Shown here: positions 37,091 to 46,457 of the stretch, piece by piece
Numbering within the stretch: position 1 is the first letter of the stretch
Layout: every line of letters begins with the position of its first letter
Origin: Bacteroides sp.
GTDB lineage: Bacteria; Bacteroidota; Bacteroidia; Bacteroidales; Bacteroidaceae
NCBI GenBank assembly: GCA_020861095.1
Contig: JAJBTC010000049.1
Span: 1-51,923, forward strand
Direction: 5' to 3'
DNA length: 51,923 nucleotides
Position numbers and translations under genes: made by a program
The notes under the pieces: generated by a model
The model's input: only the letters and a program-made list of their open reading frames with translations
Databases searched by the model: none
Told to the model about the DNA's origin: nothing

Positions 37091-39047
37091 ATGAAAAAAA
37101 ATAATTGCCCTTCTTCTTCCGTTCTTTGTGATCGGACAACTCACTGCCCAGAAGATATCCAAAGCAGAGTTGAAAGATAAAATTGCCGGAGCCTGGATCG
37201 GACAGATCATCGGAAACATTTATGGCTTGCCTTTTGAAAACAAGTTTATTGACGAGCCTGCGCCGGAATCTGTATTCCCTTTCGGCTACACCACGAATAT
37301 CGATAAACTGCAACAGTACAACGGCGCGTTTTCCGATGATGATACGGACATAGAGTACATCTATCTGCTGTTGATGGAAAAATACGGCATCGAACCTACC
37401 TATGCTCAGATGCGCGAAGGATGGATGTACCACATCCGCGATCGGGTATGGCTGGCCAACCGTGCGGCACTCGGGTTGATGCACTTCGGGTTCACACCGC
37501 CGTTTACCGGAGACATGACGCTGAATCCACACTGGTATCAGATCGATCCGCAGCTGATCAATGAGATCTGGGCATATACCGCGCCGGGTATGGTGAGATA
37601 TGCCGTTGGCAAGAGTGAGTGGGCAGCCCGTATCACGAGTGATTCATGGGCTGTGTCGCCCACTGTACTCTATGGGGCCATGTATGCAAACGCCTTCTTT
37701 TGCCAAGATGTCCGGAAACTGATTGCAGACGGCCTGAAGGAATTACCTGCCGATGACCGGTACGCGTTGGCGGTAAAAGAGATGATCACTTTGCACGATA
37801 CCTATCCGGACGATTGGGTGAAAGCCCGCCAGATCATGGCGCAAAAGTACTACACAGACGAACCGGCCCTGACAAAAACCATCTGGAATGCCCAACTGAA
37901 CGGACTATGCGGCATCCTGGCTATGTTGTACGGCAAAGGAGATTTCCAATATACACTTGACCTGTCGTGTGCCATGGGATTCGATTGTGACAATCAGGCA
38001 GCTACCATTTCCGGACTGCTGGGAGTCATGTACGGCGCGTCTTCTTTCCCCGACGAACTGACTAAGCCTGTAGCCGGATGGAGCCAGCCTTTCAACAACC
38101 GGTATATCAATATCACCCGTCACGATATGCCCGATGCCGATATCGACGATCTGATTGACCGCATCTACCGGAAAGCCATCGAAGTGGTGTGCGCAAAAGG
38201 GGGTAGCGTGAAAGGGGATATGGTCTACATCAATAAAAAAGCCACGTTCGTTCCGCCCCTGGAGTTTTGTATCGGTCCGGAGCCCGATCTGGAAGTCGGG
38301 CAGCCCACCCAGTATTCGTTTGCCTGTAAGACCAACGAGGCATTCCAGTGGGAATTAACAGGAGGCGATCTGCCCGATAACGTTACCTTCCTGAATGGCA
38401 GGCTGTCAGGGACGCCTTCCAGGGCCGGTAGGTATCCGATCGAGTTGCGGTTGAGTTCGGGCGGTCAGGCTATCACCAAAAAGTTTGAATTGCTGGTGAA
38501 ATCACCTAACCTGGCACAGCGGTGCGATACGATCTACGCGAATGTCCGTACATTGAATGAAACTGTACTGGATTCTTGCTGGATCACGTTTGGCAAGCCC
38601 ATGTATGCCCGGAAAGTAGAAGTGATCAATGACGGCATCAAGCAGGGAGAAGGTTCGGTCTTTTATTCTCTGGCACTGAAAAGCAACCTGCCCAAGATAG
38701 ACTATTTCGGTTATGGCTGGAAAGAAAAGCAGTCCATCAGCATGCTTCAGCTAAGCATGGGGTGCCTGGAAGAGTTTGGCGGATGGTTTTCCTCCCTACA
38801 CATTCAGTATCTGGGCGATGACAACCGTTGGTGCGATGTGGGTACCTTCCGCTCTACTCCCCAATTGCCTGAGACGGATATCCTGTTTTTTCAACCGCAG
38901 TTTGCGCAGTATGTCTTTGAATTTGCTCCTGTATCTACCCGGGGCATCCGCGTTTTGTTCGATGCCAGGGTACAGGAACACTGGCATACCTACACAAAAG
39001 AGGTGTCTTCTTTTATATCCATCACGGAACTGGGTGTTTACGAATAA
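37091..39047 (+). CDS. Exported ADP-ribosylglycohydrolase-family protein with Ig-like and discoidin-like domains; start region frameshifted at an A8 run
   Basis: The main frame (open from 37095) reads KKIIALLLPFFVIGQLTAQ, a clean signal peptide, then the hydrolase fold (KIAGAWIGQIIGNIYGLPFE, the metal motif FSDDDTD, and FDCDNQAATISGLLGVMYG). An Ig-like domain (VGQPTQYSFAC..SGTPSRAGRYPIEL, about 385-450) and a C-terminal discoidin-like sandwich follow, about 650 residues in all. The only ATG (37091) is followed by eight A; seven would be in frame. As given, translation from it ends after about 30 codons at a TAA near 37176. The sole in-frame usual start is GTG 37128, which loses the signal peptide. 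Likely substrate: an N- or O-ribosyl bond. Confidence 0.82.
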
Positions 39048-39060
39048 AGAAAGGAATCCT

Positions 39061-40668
39061 ATGAAAAAGCAGACCCTACTCATTTCTCTGCTTCTGCTGT
39101 GCCTGGTTGTCCGGGCACAGCCACCCTCCGTTTTGAAATTGTCGGATTACGATCTGCTCGACAAGATCAAAGGCGGATGGGCCGGACAAACCATTGGCGT
39201 GGTATTTGGCGCGCCTACGGAATTCAAATTCTCAGGGACCTACATCCAGGACTATCAGCCCATTTCCTGGGACAAAGGATACGTAAAGTACTGGTGGGAC
39301 AAGAAGCCCGGACTGTTCGACGATATATACAACGATATCACTTTTGTGGAAGCGTTTCAGGAATTAGGCCTGGATTGTTCCCAACTCGAACTGGCTAAGC
39401 GTTTTGCCTATGCCGATTATCACCTGGCGCATGCCAATCAGGCCGGGCGCTACAACATCAGACAAGGCATACTGCCTCCCGAGTCGGGACATTGGCGAAA
39501 CAACCCGCATGCCGACGACCTCGACTTCCAGATCGAAGCCGACTTTATCGGACTGATGGCTCCGGGCATGTTGCCTCAGGCTATGGAGATTGCCTCGCGG
39601 GTGGGGCATATCATGAACAGTGGCGATGGCTTTTACGGCGGGGCGTTTGTGGCAGCCTTGTACAGCACGGCTTTCTGTGAAACAGACCCTAAAGTCATTG
39701 TTGAAAAAGCCCTATCCGTGATACCGGCCGAAAGTACATTTTTTCAGTGTATCAACGATGTCATCCGGTTCCATGCCTTGCATCCGCAGAACTGGAAAGA
39801 TTGTTGGTACTTTCTGCAAGAGAAGTGGAACTGTGATGTGGGCTGTCCCAAAGGTGTATTTCTGAACTTCAATATCGACGCTAAGCTCAACTCGGCCTTT
39901 GTGGCACTGGCCCTGCTGTATGGGGAGGGCGACTATACCCGGTCTCTGGATATTGCTACCCGTTGCGGTCAGGATTCGGACTGTAATCCCTCTACGGTGG
40001 GCGGCGTGCTGGGAGTCATGTATGGCTACAGTCAGATCCCCGGCTTCTGGCTGGAACCGTTGAAGGAGATTGAAGATCTGGACTTTGAAGGGACAACCAC
40101 CTCGCTCTCAAAAGCATATAATATGAGTTTCGGACAGGCTAAGCAGATGATCGTGAAGGCAGGAGGCAAAGTAACCGATAGTGAGGTCGAGATACCTCTG
40201 TATACACCGGAAGTACTTCCCTTAGAGCAGAATTTTGAGAACACGTTCCCACTCTACCGCGAGCGGAAAGACTGTTTCCTTACCGATACGTATGCATTCG
40301 ATTTCAATGGCAACGGCTTTGTGATCTGGGGCAATCTCTGCTGCACCAGACACATATCATTCGATTATATAGACCGGGTCTCTACCCGTCATATCGGTTC
40401 GGAAGTATTCGGACTGGCCGAGCCCGACGATCCGTACGTTGCCATAGTTGAGGTCTGGATTGACCAAAAGCTGGACCATGTGGCCAGATTGCCCATGCGC
40501 AACGCCGATCGCAGGCTCGAACCCGCCTGGAAGTATTTACTCAACGAAGGCAGACATCATGTCGCGTTGAAATGGCTGAATCCGGAAAAGGATTATGTCA
40601 TCCGCATCAACGATATTGTCTATTACTCGGAAAACAGAAATCACGATAAGTTTTATATAAACAACTAA
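39061..40668 (+). CDS. Exported ADP-ribosylglycohydrolase-family protein, copy 2
   Basis: A 535-residue secreted protein (signal peptide 1-19, VVRA-QP). Start 39061 gives MKKQTLLISLLLLCLVV; a longer frame overlapping the previous gene is rejected. The hydrolase fold starts at LLDKIKGGWAGQTIGVVFGAPTE. The usual SDDT metal motif is replaced by FDDIYNDIT (residues 86-94), while the second metal site is kept as QDSDCNPSTVGGVLGVMYG (Asp305, Asp307). A beta-rich C-terminal domain of about 150 residues follows (from residue 380). It is about as close to copy 3 as to a sister duplicate, and lies 13 bases after copy 1. Confidence 0.87.
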   Translation: MKKQTLLISLLLLCLVVRAQPPSVLKLSDYDLLDKIKGGWAGQTIGVVFGAPTEFKFSGTYIQDYQPISWDKGYVKYWWDKKPGLFDDIYNDITFVEAFQELGLDCSQLELAKRFAYADYHLAHANQAGRYNIRQGILPPESGHWRNNPHADDLDFQIEADFIGLMAPGMLPQAMEIASRVGHIMNSGDGFYGGAFVAALYSTAFCETDPKVIVEKALSVIPAESTFFQCINDVIRFHALHPQNWKDCWYFLQEKWNCDVGCPKGVFLNFNIDAKLNSAFVALALLYGEGDYTRSLDIATRCGQDSDCNPSTVGGVLGVMYGYSQIPGFWLEPLKEIEDLDFEGTTTSLSKAYNMSFGQAKQMIVKAGGKVTDSEVEIPLYTPEVLPLEQNFENTFPLYRERKDCFLTDTYAFDFNGNGFVIWGNLCCTRHISFDYIDRVSTRHIGSEVFGLAEPDDPYVAIVEVWIDQKLDHVARLPMRNADRRLEPAWKYLLNEGRHHVALKWLNPEKDYVIRINDIVYYSENRNHDKFYINN

Positions 40669-40670
40669 CC

Positions 40671-42212
40671 ATGAAAAATAACTTGTTATATATAGCCCTG
40701 TTTTTGCTCTTCCCCGTTTCGGTGGAAGCACAGATCGGGTATGGGAAAACCGTTGAATGGAAGAAAGACGTTTTGCTGGATAAGATCAAAGGCGGATGGG
40801 CCGGCCAAACCATCGGTTGCACTTATGGCGGTCCTACCGAGTTCAAATACAGAGGAGCCATGATCCACGATCAGACTCCTATTGTCTGGTACGATGATTA
40901 TTGCAAAGACATTTTCGAAGAAGATCCGGGACTGTATGACGATGTCTATATGGACCTCACTTTCCTCGAAGTGATGCAGAAAGAGGGCATCCATGCGCCC
41001 GCGAGCTCTTACGCCCTGGCTTTTGCCCATGCCGACTATAAATTGTGGCATGCCAACCAGGCCGCGCGCTACAACATCTTACAAGGCATCATGCCTCCGG
41101 AATCGGGCCATTGGAAGAACAACCCGCATGCCGACGATATTGATTTTCAGATAGAGGCTGATTTTATCGGCATGATCTGCCCCGGGATGGTAAACACGGC
41201 CTCCATGTTTTCCGACAGGATCGGACACATCATGAATTATGGAGATGGCTGGTACGGCGGTGTGTATGTGGCTGCCATGTATGCGCTGGCCTACGTGAGT
41301 ACCGATGTCCCGCTGGTCGTCACCGAAGCCCTGAAGACCATCCCCGAACAAAGCAAGTTCCACCGTTGTATCGCGGATGTGGTTACGTACTGGAAGCAGT
41401 GTCCCGACGACTGGCGCAAATGCTGGTTGGAAATAGAGAACCGCCATGCGTTCGAAGTGGGTTGTCCCGAAGGCGTTTTCAACGCGTTTAATATCGACGC
41501 TACGATCAATGCCGCCTATTGCGTGATCGGACTGTTGTATGGCAACGGCGATTTCTTTAAGACCATGGATATAGCTACCCGTTGCGGGCAGGATTCCGAT
41601 TGCAATCCGGCAACGGCGGCAGGGATCCTGGGCGTTATGTACGGTTACGAAGCCATACCCGACTTCTTTAAACCGGCCCTGGAAAGATGCGAGGACATTG
41701 ATTTCCCATACACCAGCATTTCCCTGAGTTCAGTGTATGACATCAATCTGAAATTGCTGTCTGATGTACTTCAGGCTTACGGTGGTAAAGTCGGGAGAGA
41801 TACGTATGGTGTTACCATCCAGCAGCCCGAAACGGTACCTCTTGAAATATCCTTCGAAGGTTTCTACCCTTCTGAAAGAAGAGAGATCAAATACGATCTG
41901 GGCACAGAGAGAAGTTTTGACTTTACGGGCAAAGGGGTGGTACTGATGGGACTGATCAGACAGGATGTGAAAGATGTCGGCGATTACATCGCCCGGTTAG
42001 AGGCGTATATCGACGGTGTAAAGGTGGAAGACATCGTGATGCCCTTCGATTACATCAAACGCAAATACGACATTTTTTATACCTATGAGCTGGAAGAAGG
42101 CCCTCATACCCTTGTGATCAGGTGGGTGAACCCGCATCCGAACTACGCGGTACAATGCAAGGACCTGGTGGTCTACTCTTCCGAGCCTGCCACGCCCATA
42201 CACCCTTATTAA
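40671..42212 (+). CDS. Exported ADP-ribosylglycohydrolase-family protein, copy 3
   Basis: A 513-residue secreted protein (signal peptide to about residue 20, SVEA-QI). It shares with copy 2 the segments LLDKIKGGWAGQTIG, LYDDVYMDLTF (residues 89-99), PPESGHWKNNPHADDIDFQI and CGQDSDCNPATAAGILGVMYG (Asp308, Asp310), plus the beta-rich C-terminal domain with FDFTGKGVVLMG. The gene starts 2 bases after copy 2 ends, so tight co-expression is certain. The two copies arose by tandem duplication and diverged strongly outside the motifs, which suggests different linkages or partners. Confidence 0.87.
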   Translation: MKNNLLYIALFLLFPVSVEAQIGYGKTVEWKKDVLLDKIKGGWAGQTIGCTYGGPTEFKYRGAMIHDQTPIVWYDDYCKDIFEEDPGLYDDVYMDLTFLEVMQKEGIHAPASSYALAFAHADYKLWHANQAARYNILQGIMPPESGHWKNNPHADDIDFQIEADFIGMICPGMVNTASMFSDRIGHIMNYGDGWYGGVYVAAMYALAYVSTDVPLVVTEALKTIPEQSKFHRCIADVVTYWKQCPDDWRKCWLEIENRHAFEVGCPEGVFNAFNIDATINAAYCVIGLLYGNGDFFKTMDIATRCGQDSDCNPATAAGILGVMYGYEAIPDFFKPALERCEDIDFPYTSISLSSVYDINLKLLSDVLQAYGGKVGRDTYGVTIQQPETVPLEISFEGFYPSERREIKYDLGTERSFDFTGKGVVLMGLIRQDVKDVGDYIARLEAYIDGVKVEDIVMPFDYIKRKYDIFYTYELEEGPHTLVIRWVNPHPNYAVQCKDLVVYSSEPATPIHPY

Positions 42213-42222
42213 GCCACAGAGA

Positions 42223-43755
42223 ATGAAAAGGTTGATTCTATATGGTCTGTTGTCTGTCTGCTTGTTGCCGTCTGGTTTCAGTCAGGCTGTAGAAAAGGAA
42301 GGGCTTTCTTTCTACAGCCACCGGCTGGGGCAACACGTCTCTTATTCTGTCATTTTACCCGGAGATTATTATACTTCCACCACACGTTACCCCGTGCTGT
42401 ATCTCATTCATGGGATCGGAGGCGATTCGTCTACATGGATGGAATATGGCAATCTCGCCCGGCTTATGGACAACATGGTACAGACAGAAGGCATCACTCC
42501 CTTTATCATGGTGATGCCCGATGGATACAACTCTTACTACAGCGATGCTTTTGACAGTTCATTCCCTTATGAAACGTTCTTCATACACGAGTTTGTACCT
42601 TATATAGAGGATACGTACCGGACATATAGCCATGCCTCCGGCCGGGCTATAGCAGGCTTTTCCATGGGAGGCTTCGGTGCGCTTACGGTCGGCACGCGCA
42701 ACAAAGAAATGTTTGAAGCGGTCGTTGCGCTGGCCCCCTCTATCCGCACCGACAAGCAATACAGGGAAGAGATGCCACAAGAAGACTGGGACAGGCAATG
42801 GGGGCGTATTTTCGGCGGCAAAGGCGAATCCGGTGCTCAACGACTGACACGTTATTACCAGGAACGTTCCCCCTATCATATTTTTCTGAATTCATCGGCG
42901 CAGGATTGGAGCAACCTCCATCTGTTCATAGAGACAGGCGATAAAGAAGAAACACTGGCTGCCAGCAACGACGAGCTGCACCGGTTGCTCTTGCGTAAGC
43001 AGATACCCCATCATTGGCAAGTGCGTTCGGGTGGACACGATTTCTATTGCTGGAATGCCTCTATGCCCGACGCGTTCAGGTTCCTGAACCAGCATTTCCC
43101 AAAAAGCGGGAAGCCAGTCACCGGTCCTCCGGAAGGGGCATCAGCTGTCGTCAGAACATTGCACATAGACACCAGTGAGGTCCGTCTGTATATGCCGGTC
43201 GCTCCCGGTCGTACAGACCGGAAATATCCGGTTATCTATGTGCTGGGCAACCTACCGCAGGAGAGGGAAGTGGAATTGGATAAACGTTTTCGCACCTGCG
43301 CAGACCAGGACGCTACCTGGCCGGCCATCCTTTGTTTCATACCCGGAAAGGTCTCCCTGCAAACGGCCGTCACCCAGGTAGAAGCACAAACACCACAGAT
43401 CCGGAATACACAGCGTATGCGTGCTCTGGTATGTATAGGCAATAGGGTGGGCGAAGTGGTAGAAACGCTGGATACTGCGAACCTGTTTACCGGCATCGTA
43501 TGGGTAAACCCCGACCATCCCGAAACGGCCGCTCCGGATGTAGCTCAACGGCTGATGTCACATTCCAGGTATCCGCGGTGCTGGTTCGAGCTCTCTCCGC
43601 GGTTTCCGAACTATGGCTTTGGCAGTCGGTTGCGGTTGGAATTGCACCGGCACGGGGCGGATACCGAGTTCCGTTCCAGAAAGAACACAGATACGGATAG
43701 CTTCTTTTTCTGGGAAGAATGGCTTGACTACTTAACTAACAGAATCCATTATTAA
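42223..43755 (+). CDS. Exported two-domain esterase (alpha/beta hydrolase, EstA/esterase D-like)
   Basis: A 510-residue secreted protein. After the signal peptide (ending SGFS-QA) comes an esterase domain of the feruloyl/acetyl-esterase type: VLYLIHGIGGDSSTW (oxyanion region), nucleophile Ser147 in AGFSMGGFGA, a likely acid near Asp240 (ETGDKEE) and His272 in SGGHDFYCW. Residues 305-510 resemble a second, degenerate hydrolase domain: YPVIYVLGN is kept, but the elbow position reads CIGNRVGE without serine. Ester-decorated sugar or acyl-ribose compounds are plausible substrates. It lies between the third hydrolase and the permease, in the same operon. Confidence 0.85.
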   Translation: MKRLILYGLLSVCLLPSGFSQAVEKEGLSFYSHRLGQHVSYSVILPGDYYTSTTRYPVLYLIHGIGGDSSTWMEYGNLARLMDNMVQTEGITPFIMVMPDGYNSYYSDAFDSSFPYETFFIHEFVPYIEDTYRTYSHASGRAIAGFSMGGFGALTVGTRNKEMFEAVVALAPSIRTDKQYREEMPQEDWDRQWGRIFGGKGESGAQRLTRYYQERSPYHIFLNSSAQDWSNLHLFIETGDKEETLAASNDELHRLLLRKQIPHHWQVRSGGHDFYCWNASMPDAFRFLNQHFPKSGKPVTGPPEGASAVVRTLHIDTSEVRLYMPVAPGRTDRKYPVIYVLGNLPQEREVELDKRFRTCADQDATWPAILCFIPGKVSLQTAVTQVEAQTPQIRNTQRMRALVCIGNRVGEVVETLDTANLFTGIVWVNPDHPETAAPDVAQRLMSHSRYPRCWFELSPRFPNYGFGSRLRLELHRHGADTEFRSRKNTDTDSFFFWEEWLDYLTNRIHY

Positions 43756-43771
43756 TTTAAAATCTGATCGT

Positions 43772-44779
43772 ATGTTTATAGTTGACAGTTATGTATTGGC
43801 AGTGATATTCTGTCTGATCACGATGATTTGCTGGGGGTCGTGGGGCAATACCCAGAAGCTGGTCTCCGGAAACTGGCGTTACGAACTTTTCTATTGGGAT
43901 TACGTCATCGGTATGGTCTTGTTCACCCTGGTCCTGGGATTTACCATGGGCAGCATGGGCGACTCGGGACGTTCGTTTGTCGAAGATCTCAGCCAGGTCT
44001 CACGCGAAAGTGTGGGCTGGGTAGTATTGGGGGGTGTCATCTTTAATGCCTCCAACATCCTTCTTTCCGCCTCCATCTCTCTGGCAGGCATGTCGGTCGC
44101 TTTCCCGTTAGGGGTAGGTATAGCGCTGGTCCTGGGTGTGATCATCAATTACATGGGATTTCCCTCGGGCAATCCGTGGCTGCTTTTCGCGGGCGTGGTG
44201 CTGGTTGTGGTGGCTATTGTGTGCAACGGCATCGCCTCCGGTAAGATGCGGAAGGTCGGTGAAGGTAAAAAGAACAATCAGAAAGGGATCCTTATCGCCC
44301 TGATTGCCGGTGTACTGATGTCGTTTTTCTATCGTTTTGTTGTAAAAGGTATGGACGTGGAAAACTTTGTGACACCCGCGGCGGGGATGATGACTCCCTA
44401 TACAGCTATTTTCATCTTCTCGTTAGGGGTCTTGGTAAGTAACTTTGTATTTAATACCCTTGTGATGAACTATCCTTTCGTCGGAGAAAAAGTGAAGTAC
44501 AGTGCCTATTTCCAGGGGAAGCTCAGTACCCATCTCTGTGGAATGCTGGGAGGCGCTATCTGGGGGCTGGGGTCGGCCTTCAGTTACATCGCGTCGGGAC
44601 AAGCCGGTCCGGCGGTTTCGTACGCGTTGGGGCAGGGGGCACCTATGATAGCCGCCATCTGGGGAGTGTTTATCTGGAAAGAATTTAAAGGCTCCAGCCG
44701 CGCGGTAGACCGTTTGCTCCTGCTGATGTTCCTCTTCTTTATCGTCGGACTCGGCCTCATAGTCGTGGCGGGCAATTAA
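43772..44779 (+). CDS. GRP/RhaT-type sugar permease (probable ribose transporter)
   Basis: A 335-residue inner-membrane protein with about ten hydrophobic helices in two halves. The start has the family pattern VLAVIFCLITMICWGSWGN, with the second half WGLGSAFSYIASGQAGPAVSYALGQGAPMIAAIWGVFIWKEFKG typical of the GRP sugar transporter/RhaT branch of the DMT superfamily. It would carry the released monosaccharide, probably ribose, into the cytoplasm for RbsK. Last gene of the operon, 16 bases after the esterase. Confidence 0.85.
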   Translation: MFIVDSYVLAVIFCLITMICWGSWGNTQKLVSGNWRYELFYWDYVIGMVLFTLVLGFTMGSMGDSGRSFVEDLSQVSRESVGWVVLGGVIFNASNILLSASISLAGMSVAFPLGVGIALVLGVIINYMGFPSGNPWLLFAGVVLVVVAIVCNGIASGKMRKVGEGKKNNQKGILIALIAGVLMSFFYRFVVKGMDVENFVTPAAGMMTPYTAIFIFSLGVLVSNFVFNTLVMNYPFVGEKVKYSAYFQGKLSTHLCGMLGGAIWGLGSAFSYIASGQAGPAVSYALGQGAPMIAAIWGVFIWKEFKGSSRAVDRLLLLMFLFFIVGLGLIVVAGN

Positions 44780-45265
44780 TCTCAGTTAAGTATCCCTGAT
44801 GAATTGCATGTATCCTATTCCGTTATGTTGTAACAGTGCGGTATGCTGTGGATAGATGTATTCACCACAGGAGTCTCTCTTACGTTATCTACAGAGAAAG
44901 GGATTACCTGTAAAGACGCAAAGAGATTTACGATTGGACGATTTACGATTGGACGATTTACGATTGGACGATTTACGATTGAAAATACATGTTATCATAC
45001 ACTTGTAGAGACGCATATTTGCGTCTCAGCATGCCGAATGGGAAGGCTATAGTCCATGTAGTATGCTTTGTTTGTTAGCATACACCGCGGAGACGTATGC
45101 CGTGCATATCGTATGTTTGCATTTAAAATGTAATGTATTGAGATTTACAAAATGTAATTTCAATCGTACATCGGTAAATCGTAAATCTCTTTGCGTCTCT
45201 ACAAACTGCCACAACAGTATATATACAGTAAATGATGAACTTCTCTTTAAAATAAAAAATGCCTT
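44780..45265. other. Gene-free stretch with dispersed and tandem repeats
   Basis: No real gene. A 26-bp sequence at 44910-44935 reappears inverted at 45177-45202 (one mismatch), bounding about 293 bases. Inside lie the 15-bp tandem repeats (44925-44981) and a hairpin GAGACGCA/TGCGTCTC (45008-45015 with 45020-45027). A third copy of the 26-bp sequence is at 4691-4715. This looks like a mobile, non-coding repeat, perhaps MITE-like. Short frames across it are products of the repeats. Confidence 0.7.
44925..44981 (+). repeat. 15-bp tandem repeat, four copies
   Basis: gatttacgattggac is repeated at 44925, 44940 and 44955 without change, and a fourth copy at 44970 is truncated after 12 bases (gatttacgattg). 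The unit overlaps the end of the dispersed 26-bp repeat. Confidence 0.95.
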
Positions 45266-46243
45266 ATGAAAACAAGACTTGCTCTACTGTTCTTATCAGC
45301 TACCCTGTTTGGAATAACGGCTTGTGACGATCTCGATAGTCATGCATCCACAAATATCCTTGAGACACCTGTAGTAACGGTGCCTGAGGTAACAGAAACC
45401 AGTGCTGTGGTTACCTGGGCGGAGGTAGCCAACGCAACCGCCTATATCTATAGCTTAGATGGAGGTCCGGAGCAGACTACCAGCGAACATACACTGCAGT
45501 TCACTGACCTGGAGCCCGAAAAGACGTATGTGTTCCAGGTGAAAGCGCAAAAAACGGGTTCTCTCTATTTCGAAGATTCACCCTATGCCGAGGTTTCGTT
45601 TACAACCACCTCTCATGTCACCATCTATCGGGTGGCTACCTTTGCCGACGATTGGGACAAATGGTATTATGAGTATAACACCGACGGAAAGATATCACAT
45701 GTGTATAGATTGACCGGTGACGGAGATATAGATCGGGAATGGTTGTTTGCCTATTCAGGTCTTTCCCTCGAAGTGACGGGTAGAGACACCTATACCATTA
45801 CCCTGAACGAAGAGGGGTATGCGGCTACGATGGACGACGGAGCCAATCTGTATGTATACACCTACGAGGAGGGCTACCTGATAAAGGTAGAAAGAGATGG
45901 CGAACTGTATTCGAATATCGAAGTAGAAAACGGCAATATTATGAAATGGAGCCGTTTTACAGAGGGTGTAGAGCAGTTCAAACTCCATACCTATGGAACC
46001 GTTCCCAATGTAGGGGCTGCCCATGGTGTGTATTCCGAAAGAGCAGGCATAAGCCGATGGCTGGCTGAAACCGGATTGTTTGGTAAACCGTCCGCATTTT
46101 GCCATACCTCCAATGTATGGGATCATTCGGGTACTTCCTCTTTCTTCACTTTCCACTATGATTCGAATGGCTGTATTCAACAGGAGATCAAGGACTACGA
46201 CGGAACTGTCGAAAACTTCTTCTATACGTATCAGGTAGAATAA
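45266..46243 (+). CDS. Lipoprotein with an N-terminal fibronectin type III domain
   Basis: A 325-residue predicted lipoprotein (lipobox FGITAC, Cys20). Residues 35-113 form an FN3 domain: VVTVPEVTETSAVVTWAEV, LEPEKTYVFQVKAQ and AEVSFTTTSH. The rest (from 120) is beta-rich with YEYNTDGKISHVYRL, DDGANLYVYTYEEGYLIKVE and HYDSNGCIQQEIKDYDGT, a pattern reminiscent of YD-like or DUF4595-type repeats. It is probably at the outer surface. No operon partner, and no function can be assigned. Confidence 0.7.
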   Translation: MKTRLALLFLSATLFGITACDDLDSHASTNILETPVVTVPEVTETSAVVTWAEVANATAYIYSLDGGPEQTTSEHTLQFTDLEPEKTYVFQVKAQKTGSLYFEDSPYAEVSFTTTSHVTIYRVATFADDWDKWYYEYNTDGKISHVYRLTGDGDIDREWLFAYSGLSLEVTGRDTYTITLNEEGYAATMDDGANLYVYTYEEGYLIKVERDGELYSNIEVENGNIMKWSRFTEGVEQFKLHTYGTVPNVGAAHGVYSERAGISRWLAETGLFGKPSAFCHTSNVWDHSGTSSFFTFHYDSNGCIQQEIKDYDGTVENFFYTYQVE

Positions 46244-46443
46244 ATGTATGCTTTGATTCACTGTCACTCAGGTACAACGTTCTCTGTTCAGAGGAAAGAG
46301 TTACAAACAGGATGTAGCGGGAACTGCGGAATAGCGCATGTTACAGGCATGGGCAGTGGAAGAAAGTCACCGATAAGCATCCTTATTGAGAGTGGAAAAT
46401 AGAACTTAATAAAAAAATATTTTGTAGGAACGAAAAACAAATA
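46244..46443. other. Intergenic stretch upstream of the candidate small RNA
   Basis: No gene is supported here. It ends in a well-formed promoter (TTTG at 46421-46424 and TATCTTTG at 46444-46451, 19 bases apart). Confidence 0.4.
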
Positions 46444-46451
46444 TATCTTTG
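46421..46451 (+). promoter_or_regulatory. Complete Bacteroidetes promoter (-33 and -7 boxes)
   Basis: TTTG at 46421-46424 and TATCTTTG at 46444-46451, separated by 19 bases, are the best-formed promoter in the window. No coding region follows. The downstream features are the candidate small RNA and tRNA-Leu. Confidence 0.75.
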
Positions 46452-46457
46452 CAGCAG

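Noticed and set aside
44843..45269. Two open frames on the + strand between the permease and the FN3 lipoprotein
   Set aside because: They are translations of the 15-bp tandem repeat and the dispersed repeat, with repetitive or unlike-protein composition.
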